A stretch of DNA of 64,000 nucleotides from Planctomycetota bacterium (lineage in GTDB: Bacteria; Planctomycetota; UBA1135; JADKAF01). Positions 25,556 through 32,169 of this stretch are shown here, in pieces (position 1 is the stretch's first letter; the number at the start of each line of letters is the position of its first letter). The DNA lies in assembly GCA_016719295.1 (NCBI GenBank), contig JADKAF010000001.1, forward strand, positions 434,001 to 498,000. The letters run 5' to 3'. Below the pieces are notes generated by a model. The model searched no databases and was not told the origin of the DNA. It worked only from the letters and a program-made list of their open reading frames with translations. The translations under genes and the position numbers were made by a program.

Positions 25556-26947
25556 ATGGCTTCCCTCTTCAAGCGACAGAACAAGGGCTATTGGATCGCG
25601 AGCTGGTTCGCTGCCGACGGCGTTCGGCGCTCGAAGAGCACGAAGACGACGGACAAGCGCGCGGCCGAGCGCATCGCGGCGAAGTACGAAGCCGACGCGG
25701 CACTCGTGCGCGAGGGCGTGCTCGACCCGCGGGCGCTGCGCATCGCCGACGAACGGCGCAAGCCGATCGGTGAGCACTTCCAGGCGTTCCTCGCCGTGCA
25801 GAAGGCGAAGGGCCGGAACCCTCAGCACGTCGAGAACTACGCTCTTCACCTGCGGCGCTACGCCGAAGAGAGCGGCGCGCGTACCCTCGCGGACTTGCGC
25901 CCCGAGGGCCTGCTCGGCGCAATGGCTGCGCTTCGCGCGCGCGGTCTCTCGATCCGCACGGCGAACGCGACCTTGCAAGGGGCGAGGGCCTTCGCGCGCT
26001 GGTGCGTCGAGACCGGCCGTCTCGACCGCTACCCATTCCCAGGAGTGAAGTCGACCGACCCGAAGCTCGACCGCGTGCGCGAGCGGCGCGCGCTGTCCGA
26101 CGCCGAAGTGCAGAAGCTCTTCGATGCGGTCCCGCTGGATCGTCGCGCGTGGTATGCGCTGGCGGCGCGTGCAGGGCTCCGGCGCGGAGAGCTGATCCGT
26201 CTCCGGTGGCTCGACGTGCGCTTCGGCGAGAAGCAGCTCCGCATCCTCGGGGGTAAGGGGCGCCCCGAGGACTTCGTTCCGATGCGCCCCGAGCTGGTCG
26301 AGATCCTCTCAGCGCTGCGGGAGCAGGAGCGCGAGGCGCTGCCTACCGCGAGCGTCTTCGCCCGTCCGGTAACCCATCGGCAACGGCAGCGCGACTTCGC
26401 CGCGGCCGAGATCGCGGAGCAGGACGCCGAGGGCAGGTGGGCGGATCTCCACGCGCTCAGGGCGAGCTTGGCGACGGCGATGCTGCGCGAGGGCGCGCAC
26501 GCCACCGCGGTGAAGAAGACGATGCGCCACGGGTCGCTCGACGTGACGCTCTCGCACTACGTCAAGCTGACGACGACGGACGCGGAAGCCGCGCTCGCGG
26601 TCCTCCGGCCGCTCCGGGTCGGGCCTGCTCCTGCGGAGGTCTCGGAGGAGCTGCGCTCGACCGGAACCGAAGGTGCCTCGCCGCAGGCGAGTGAAGGCCT
26701 CGAGAAACGACAGCAGAAACGACAGCAGTCGCAGCGCGATCCGGTGCGCTCGGAAGCGAGTCGGTGCGCTGCACCTAGCGCCGCTCGAGCGCACGACCTC
26801 GGCTCCAACTTGCGCTCCGGTGCGAGCTTGCGCGAGCCGGTGCTCGCGATGCGAGAGGGGGGACTCGAACCCCCACGCCTTGCGGCACCAGATCCTAAGT
26901 CTGGCGCGTCTGCCGTTCCGCCACTCTCGCAGGGGCGGGAAGGCTAG
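25556..26947 (+). CDS. int: Tyrosine recombinase (integrase)
   Basis: 463-residue integrase that would insert and excise the element by recombining the 60-bp core. The ATG at 25556 gives the usual MASLFKRQNKGYW beta-hairpin (arm-binding type) N-terminus; an ATG 45 bp upstream is also in frame. The core-binding SAM-like domain spans about 75-165. Catalytic residues: R209 (GLRRGELIRLRW), K234 (GGKGR), H299-x-x-R302 (LHALR), H325 (MRHGSLDVTL) and Tyr335 (SHYVK). The tail is long and low-complexity, and its last part (REGGLEPPRL to the stop) is the tRNA-Leu core read in antisense, so the gene ends beyond the element boundary. Confidence 0.92.
   Translation: MASLFKRQNKGYWIASWFAADGVRRSKSTKTTDKRAAERIAAKYEADAALVREGVLDPRALRIADERRKPIGEHFQAFLAVQKAKGRNPQHVENYALHLRRYAEESGARTLADLRPEGLLGAMAALRARGLSIRTANATLQGARAFARWCVETGRLDRYPFPGVKSTDPKLDRVRERRALSDAEVQKLFDAVPLDRRAWYALAARAGLRRGELIRLRWLDVRFGEKQLRILGGKGRPEDFVPMRPELVEILSALREQEREALPTASVFARPVTHRQRQRDFAAAEIAEQDAEGRWADLHALRASLATAMLREGAHATAVKKTMRHGSLDVTLSHYVKLTTTDAEAALAVLRPLRVGPAPAEVSEELRSTGTEGASPQASEGLEKRQQKRQQSQRDPVRSEASRCAAPSAARAHDLGSNLRSGASLREPVLAMREGGLEPPRLAAPDPKSGASAVPPLSQGREG
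26706..26728 (+). repeat. Right-arm 12-bp-period repeats (putative recombinase arm sites)
   Basis: Two copies of AACGACAGCAG at 26706-26716 and 26718-26728 with a 12-bp period, 117 bp from the core, matching the pair at 17241-17263. They lie inside the integrase reading frame (RQQKRQQ). Confidence 0.5.
26846..26905 (+). repeat. Right attachment site (attR) inside tRNA-Leu
   Basis: 60 bp identical to 17129-17188. It covers the 3' part of the functional tRNA-Leu gene. Beyond 26905 the sequence continues into the D arm and acceptor 5' strand of the tRNA, which belong to the host. Confidence 0.93.
26850..26930 (-). tRNA. tRNA-Leu (anticodon UAG)
   Basis: 81-nt cloverleaf on the minus strand: acceptor GCGAGAG/CTCTCGC with discriminator A, anticodon stem CCAGA/TCTGG and loop CTTAGGA giving anticodon TAG, a short variable arm (class II) and T arm GGGGG-TTCGAGT-CCCCC. 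The CCA end is not encoded. The 3' part is shared with the element's attachment core. Confidence 0.95.
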
Positions 26948-27209
26948 CCCGCGAGCTCGGCGCGGACAACCGGGGCTTCGCGGGAGAGGTCTGGCGAGCC
27001 CCCGCGGATGAGGAGCGGAGTGGTAAGAAATTCCCTTGGGGGCGCTTTGCCTCGGTCCTACTCTTTCGTGGCGCGATAGGTCGCCTCGAGTCCGAAGGCC
27101 GCCGGGGCCGAAGTTCGGGGGATGCGTGCGCCGGCCCTGCCGTGCCCTGCGGCGCCTTCCATCCCCTCGGGCCATCCCCTCGGGCCATCCCCATCGGGCA
27201 GCACCTCGG

Positions 27210-28859
27210 ATGAAGATCCAGCTGATCCACCCGCCGGTCCTGCTGAACCTCGATGCGCTGACGGCCTTGCGTCCGTCCCTCCCGCTCGGCCTCGCTTACA
27301 TCGCGGCCGTGCTGGAGAAAGCGGGTCACGAGGTCGGCGTCATCGATGCCGTGTCCGAAGCGCCCGACCAGGTCGTGAAGGCCGGCCGGCTCTTCCGCAT
27401 GGGCCTGAGCGCCGAGCAGATCTCCGCGCGCGTCGAGCCCGATACGCAGGCGATCGGCATCTCGAACATGTGGTCGTTCTCGTGGTCGATCGTCCGCGAG
27501 ATGATCCACGTGCTGCGCCGCGATCACCCGCGTCTGAAGATCGTCTGCGGAGGCGAGCACTTCTCCGGGTTGCCCGAGCATTCGATGCAGGAAGCCCCGA
27601 TCGACTTCTGCGCGATCGGAGAGGGCGAGGAAACCGCGGTGGAGCTCTTCGCCGCGATCGCGGAAGGGCGCGAGGACTACTCCGACATCCCGGGCATCGT
27701 CTGGCGCCGCAAGGTCTCTGCGGCCGTCGGCGCCGGAGCGCGCTCGGGTGGCGGGGTCGGGCTGCTCGAGGCTCCCGGAGGAGAGGACGCGAGCGCCGGC
27801 GAGGTCGTGCGCAATCCTCGTCGCGATCGGACGCGCGCGGTCGACAACATCCCGTGGCCGGCGTGGCACCTCTTCGACGTCCTGAAGTACGACGAGAAGA
27901 AGCTGATCTTCGGCATCCACTACGGGCGCACCATCCCGATCCTCGCGACCCGCGGCTGCCCCTACTAGTGCTCGTACTGCTCTTCGCCGCGCATGTGGAC
28001 GACGCGCTGGTACGCCCGCGACCCCAAGGATGTCGCTGACGAGATCCAGCACTACGTCGAGAAGTACGGCGCGACGAACTTCCCGTTCCAGGACCTCACC
28101 GCGATCCTGAAGCGGGAGTGGATCCTCTCGTTCGCGCGGGAGCTCATCGATCGCAAGCTCCAGATCACCTGGCAGCTCCCGTCCGGCACGCGCTGCGAGG
28201 TCGTCGACGAGGAAGTCGCCGAGCTCGTCTATCTCTCGGGCTGCCGCTCCATGAACTTCGCTCCCGAGAGCGGCTCGGAGGACACCCGGCGCGAGATCAA
28301 GAAGCGCATGAAGACCGAGTCGCTGTTCTCGGCGGTGCGCGCTTCGGTGAAGCACAAGCTGAACCTCTCGTGCTTCATCGTGCTGGGGTTCCCGAAGGAC
28401 ACGGTGGCTGACCTCAAGGCCTCGGTGAAGCTCGCGCGACAGCTCGCGCGGATGGGCGTCGACGACATCTGCTGCGCCTTCTTCTTCCCCTTGCCGGCGA
28501 CCGAGCTCTACGACTACCTGATCGGGACGGGACGCATTCGCCTCGACGACGCGTTCCTCGAGACGCCGCTCCACACGCACGACCGCTTCATCACCGAGGA
28601 GCGCAACTACTGCGAGCAGGTCCCTGCGAAGGTGCTGAATCGCTACCGCTACACGATTCTGCTGAACTTCTACGCGTTCTCGTTCCTCACGCACCCCTCG
28701 CGCTTCTTCCGCCTCGTCTACAACGTCATCACGGGGCGCGAGACGACGAAGCTCGACGGCTTCTTCAACGAGACCAAGCGCAAGCTCTGGCTCTCCGTGA
28801 AGAACATCTTCCGGCGCCGCAAGCCCGCGGTCCCGGAAGTGCTCCCGGCGCGGAGCTGA
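27210..28859 (+). pseudogene. B12-binding-type radical SAM protein interrupted by in-frame amber codon
   Basis: 550 codons from an ATG giving MKIQLIHPPVLLNLDALTA, a cobalamin-binding-like N-terminal domain (LGLAYIAAVLEKAGHEVGVI; VCGGEHFSGLPEHS). The radical SAM motif reads R-G-C-P-Y-stop-C-S-Y-C: the CxxxCxxC cysteines that hold the 4Fe-4S cluster are all present, but the residue before the second Cys is TAG (27966-27968). The same frame then runs to 28859 with normal radical SAM sequence (DVADEIQHYVEKYGATNFPF, MNFAPESGSEDTRREIKKRM). One C-to-T change from CAG (Gln) would explain it. It could be a recent inactivation, a sequencing error or read-through. An alternative restart at 27993 would lack the cluster motif. 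Two and a half 13-bp repeats lie at 27159-27198 before the start. Confidence 0.8.
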
Positions 28860-28975
28860 GGCGTGGTTCGCTCGTGACGCGCGCTCGCACTCGACGGCGG
28901 AGCCGACTCGTGTATCTTTGGCGCGCACCTCGGTCCGGCCCCGCGAGGTTCTAGGTCGAGCGAAGGACACTCGTC

Positions 28976-29986
28976 ATGCTCCACGCCCTGGCGAGCCTCG
29001 TGCTCGCCGCGATCACGCCGGCGGCCGATCCGGCTGTCCCGACCGCAGCGCTCCAGCGCGCGCGTGCGCTCCGCCTCGCTCCGGCATCCACCGAGGAGCC
29101 GACGCTCGGCGACATCTTGGCCTTCGAGCGGCGCGTGAAGGACGTGAGCGCGCGTCTGCGCGAGGCCACGGTCGGGCTCAGCGTCGGCCCGAACCAGGGC
29201 AGCGGAGTCATCGTGACCCCCGACGGCATCATCGCCTCGGCCGGACATCTCTTCGAGCGCGTGGGGCAACGCGTGACGGTGACGCTCGGGAGCGGGCGCT
29301 CGGTACGCGGTGAGACGCTGGGCTACAACGAGAGCGAGGACTACGGCCTGATGAAGATCACGGCCGAGGGAGCCTGGCCGTATCTGCCGCTCCATTCCGC
29401 CGCGGCGCTGGGGCGCAACGAGCCCTGTCTCGCCGCGGGACATCCTGGCGGCTTCCAGCGGGGCCGGGCTCCCGTGCTGCGCCTGGGCCGCTTGATCTCT
29501 CAGCGCGGTCCATTCCTCCGCACCGACTGTGCGATCGCGATGGGAGACTCCGGCGGTCCGCTGGTGGATCTCGAGGGCCGCGTGATCGGCATCCACTCGC
29601 GCATCCGCGAGCGCCTGTCGGCGAACTACCACGTCGACGCCGGGAAGGTGCTGCGCGATTGGGAGCGTTTGCTCGCCGGTGAGGTCTGGGGTCCGGAGAG
29701 CGGCGGCTTCCCCGCGGGTCCGATCCTCGGGGTGCAGGTCGAGGACGTGCCCGAGGGGCCGCGGGTGCGCATCGCCTACACCGATCTTCCAGCGGCGCGC
29801 GCCGGCGTCCTCGCCGGCGACGTGATCCTCTCCATCGACGGTGAGAAGGTGAAGGACACCGAAGCTCTGCTGCAGCTCCTCGCCAAGCGCAAAGCCGGCG
29901 AGCGCGTGAAGCTCGCGCTGCAGCGCGAAGGTGCGGAGAAGGAGCTCGATGTCGAGCTCGCGCGCGCGAGCGGAGGGGATCGATGA
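28976..29986 (+). CDS. HtrA/DegP-like serine protease with C-terminal PDZ domain
   Basis: 336-residue secreted protease-like protein. A signal peptide is likely (LHALASLVLAAITPAA). The trypsin-like triad is intact: His91 (SAGHLF), Asp122 (ESEDYGLMKI) and Ser192 in GDSGGPL. A PDZ domain follows at about 245-332 (LGVQVEDVPEGPRVRIAYTD, ARAGVLAGDVILSIDGEKV), which normally binds substrate C-termini. It overlaps the next gene by 4 bp (ATGA), so the two are made together. Confidence 0.9.
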   Translation: MLHALASLVLAAITPAADPAVPTAALQRARALRLAPASTEEPTLGDILAFERRVKDVSARLREATVGLSVGPNQGSGVIVTPDGIIASAGHLFERVGQRVTVTLGSGRSVRGETLGYNESEDYGLMKITAEGAWPYLPLHSAAALGRNEPCLAAGHPGGFQRGRAPVLRLGRLISQRGPFLRTDCAIAMGDSGGPLVDLEGRVIGIHSRIRERLSANYHVDAGKVLRDWERLLAGEVWGPESGGFPAGPILGVQVEDVPEGPRVRIAYTDLPAARAGVLAGDVILSIDGEKVKDTEALLQLLAKRKAGERVKLALQREGAEKELDVELARASGGDR

Positions 29987-31035
29987 GTCGCTGTGCCATC
30001 GCGCGTTCGCTCGGCGCCTTCGCGCTCGCGCTCGCGCCCTCGTTCGCGCAGGAGCCCGCGGTTGCGACCGCGACCGACGACCGCAGCCTCGCGCGCGTCA
30101 GCGCGTTCTTGAAGGATGGGCAGACCTTGCAGCGCGCCTTGCGGCCTCTCGTGCGCGACGCGCGCCGCGCCGTGCTCGAAGTGCGCGAGTCCGAAGCGCG
30201 CACCGTCGCGTTCGCGACCCTGGTCGACGCGGAAGGGCACGTGCTCACCAAGGCCAGCGTTCTCCCCGCGGAGATCAGCTTGCGAGCCTACGACGGCACG
30301 GAGCATCGCGTGCAGCTCGTCGGTGTCGACGAGGAGCACGACCTCGCGCTGCTGCGGATCGAGGCGCGCGCCTTGGCGCCGCTGACGCTCCACCTCGAGG
30401 AGGAGTTCGCGCCAGGGCAGATCCTCGTCTCCGTCTGTGGCCGCACCCATCCCCTGGGCGTCGGGGTCACGAGCGTGAACCCGCGTCGTATCCCCGCCGA
30501 GAGCGGCTTCCTCGGCGTCAGCTTCGAGGACAGCGACGGAGGTGTGCGCGTGACCCAGGTCGTTCCCGAGAGCGCAGCGGCGCGTCACGGCCTGCGGGTC
30601 GATGACGTGCTTCGCGCGATCGACGACGCCGAGGTCGCGAGCGGCACGGAGTTCCAGCGCACCATCTCGCGCAAGGCGCCCGGGACGCGGATCAAGCTGC
30701 GCCTGCAGCGCGCCACCGAGACGCTCGATCTCGCGGTCGTGCTGGGCGCGCGCGAGACGGGCCAACCCGAGAGCTTGGAGGGCGAGCGCAGCGTTCGACG
30801 CGCGGGTTTCCCACGCGCTCTGCAGCACGACACCGTCCTCGCACCATGGCAATGCGGCGGCCCCGTGCTCGATAGCTCGGGACGCTGCATCGCGATCAAC
30901 ATCGCGCGCGCGGGCCGCACCTCGACCCTCGCGATCCCCGCTTCCGACGCGCAGCGCGTGCTGCAGAAGCTCCTCGCTCCGCCGAGGCCCACTGACGAGC
31001 CGAAGGCCGGCGCGAGCGAGCGCCGCGAGCGCTGA
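29983..31035 (+). CDS. Catalytically inactive HtrA-like protein with embedded PDZ domain
   Basis: 350-residue paralogue of the upstream protease with a signal peptide (IARSLGAFALALAPSFAQ). The His position reads TKAS (Ser92 where His is expected), Asp120 is kept (EHDLALLRIEA), and the serine loop GDSGG is WQCGG with Cys291. Loss of His and change of Ser predict no serine-protease activity. The PDZ domain (about 165-250, FLGVSFEDSDGGVRVTQVVP, HGLRVDDVLRAIDD) lies before the nucleophile loop, inside the protease fold rather than after it. A pseudoprotease working as partner or regulator of the active enzyme is a reasonable inference. Confidence 0.82.
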   Translation: MSRCAIARSLGAFALALAPSFAQEPAVATATDDRSLARVSAFLKDGQTLQRALRPLVRDARRAVLEVRESEARTVAFATLVDAEGHVLTKASVLPAEISLRAYDGTEHRVQLVGVDEEHDLALLRIEARALAPLTLHLEEEFAPGQILVSVCGRTHPLGVGVTSVNPRRIPAESGFLGVSFEDSDGGVRVTQVVPESAAARHGLRVDDVLRAIDDAEVASGTEFQRTISRKAPGTRIKLRLQRATETLDLAVVLGARETGQPESLEGERSVRRAGFPRALQHDTVLAPWQCGGPVLDSSGRCIAINIARAGRTSTLAIPASDAQRVLQKLLAPPRPTDEPKAGASERRER

Positions 31036-31162
31036 AGCCGCGACTCCTTCTCGCCGAGGCTGCCCTCTCCAGCGCGTCGTCGCGCGTGCGCACCAGCTCC
31101 GACGGAGCGGCATGTATCTCGAAGGGCACGGAGACGCAGCGCGACGGGCCGCCATCAACGCG

Positions 31163-31201
31163 AACGGCCGGAGCCGCGTCTTCCGCAGCTCCGGCCGTTT
31201 T
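31163..31201. terminator. Hairpin terminator between the HtrA pair and tRNA-Lys
   Basis: Perfect 12-bp arms AACGGCCGGAGC / GCTCCGGCCGTT around a 13-base loop, followed on the plus strand by TTC after the arm (TTTTC overall). It can serve both the plus-strand pair and the minus-strand tRNA. Confidence 0.7.
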
Positions 31202-31205
31202 CGAG

Positions 31206-31278
31206 TGCCCCCCCTAGGGCTCGAACCTAGGACCCGAGGATTAAGAATCCTCTGCTCTGCCAACTGAGCTAGAGGGGC
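31206..31278 (-). tRNA. tRNA-Lys (anticodon CUU)
   Basis: 73-nt cloverleaf on the minus strand: acceptor GCCCCTC/GGGGGGC with discriminator A, D arm AGCTCAGTTGGCAGAGC, anticodon stem GAGGA/TCCTC with loop TTCTTAA (anticodon CTT), T arm CTAGG-TTCGAGC-CCTAG. CCA is not encoded. Confidence 0.96.
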
Positions 31279-31476
31279 TTTCTCGCGGGCTTCCGCCCGG
31301 CGAGGAGGCGAAGAGGGTACGGACTGCTCCGGCCGAGGTCAACCCTGGAGCGGAGCCTCGGCGGGAGAAGGCGAGAGTTCGGTCGCACGAGGCGCATGGG
31401 GGAGGGACCGCGAGCGGCTGGAGCGCTACCATGGCGCGACGGCGCGGAGTGCGCGGCGGCGGAGCCAAGGTTCGCA

Positions 31477-32169
31477 ATGGATGAGCGGGTGGCTTGGATC
31501 GGTGGTGCGCTGGCGCTGATGACGGTGGTCGCTGGCGCTCTGTGGGTCTGGAGCGGTGAGAGCTCGCTCGAGCGCGAGCTCGAGTCGGCCCTCACGGCGC
31601 GGGAGACCGCGGCGAGCGCTCCGGCCCAGCCGATCGATGCGGCGCTCCGGAGCGCGCCCGCGTCACGCGAGCCCGAGGGCGTCGCCCTGCGGCAGGTGTT
31701 CCGGGAGGCTGCGGCAGAATACGAGGCCGCGAGCCGCGGCGATGCGAGCGCGGGCGAGATGGTGCACGACCGCGTGATGGCGATCGAGGCGCTGGCGCAG
31801 CAGATCGACCGGCCCGTTGCGAGCGCGTCCGACGCTCAGGATCTGCTCGCCATCGGCGCGCTGCTGGAGACTTGGTTCGCGAGCGATGCGGCTGCGGACG
31901 TGCGCGACGCGATCGCCGAAGCGCTCGCTCCGCAGCGCAGCGCGATCACCGCGCGCGTGCTCTGGAGCGCTCTCACGGATGCGGCCGAAGACGTGCGCGA
32001 GACCGCGCTCTTCCACTTCGAGGACATCCTCTCGGAGGACGAGCGGAGCGGCGGCGAGGCGCGCAGCTTGCTGCTCGAGCGAACGCGTCGCCTCGCGGCG
32101 GATGCGGCGTCGCCGCGGCGAACGTGGGCGCAGCAATGTCTGACCGAAATCGTAGGAGGAGACGAATGA
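31477..32169 (+). CDS. Membrane-anchored HEAT-like repeat protein
   Basis: 230 residues from an ATG preceded by GGAGCCAAGG. One N-terminal membrane segment (WIGGALALMTVVAGALWVW) and then helical repeats with HEAT-like pairs (AAADVRDAIAEALAPQR, AAEDVRETALFHFEDIL). It overlaps the VWA gene by 4 bp (ATGA) with AGGAGGAGACGA before that start, so the two are coupled. The probable role is a scaffold for the VWA protein; no named family is recognised. Confidence 0.68.
   Translation: MDERVAWIGGALALMTVVAGALWVWSGESSLERELESALTARETAASAPAQPIDAALRSAPASREPEGVALRQVFREAAAEYEAASRGDASAGEMVHDRVMAIEALAQQIDRPVASASDAQDLLAIGALLETWFASDAAADVRDAIAEALAPQRSAITARVLWSALTDAAEDVRETALFHFEDILSEDERSGGEARSLLLERTRRLAADAASPRRTWAQQCLTEIVGGDE

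Larger units (their letters stand above)
17129..26905 (+). mobile_element. Integrative element in tRNA-Leu(UAG), tyrosine-integrase type
   Basis: A 9,717-bp unit (repeat-to-repeat distance) lies between perfect 60-bp direct repeats at 17129-17188 and 26846-26905, which correspond to the 3' part of a tRNA-Leu gene up to its anticodon stem. The intact tRNA is at the right end, next to the integrase, as expected when an element restores the gene it enters. Contents from left: non-coding left end, two small paralogues, a frameshifted FG-GAP gene, an unknown gene, two HTH genes, a primase/helicase-like replication protein, a small gene, the integrase. No capsid, terminase or conjugation gene is seen, so it may be a satellite-like or plasmid-derived integrative element. 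Removing one repeat would restore selB facing an intact tRNA-Leu. Confidence 0.9.

Noticed and set aside
26851..26905. REGGLEPPRLAAPDPKSG as a real protein motif in the integrase
   Set aside because: It is the tRNA-Leu gene read in antisense; similar peptides appear wherever a frame crosses this tRNA.
27966..27968. Pyrrolysine at the in-frame TAG
   Set aside because: Pyrrolysine genes are not expected in this lineage and the residue position normally holds Gln, Lys or similar; a point mutation or error is far simpler.
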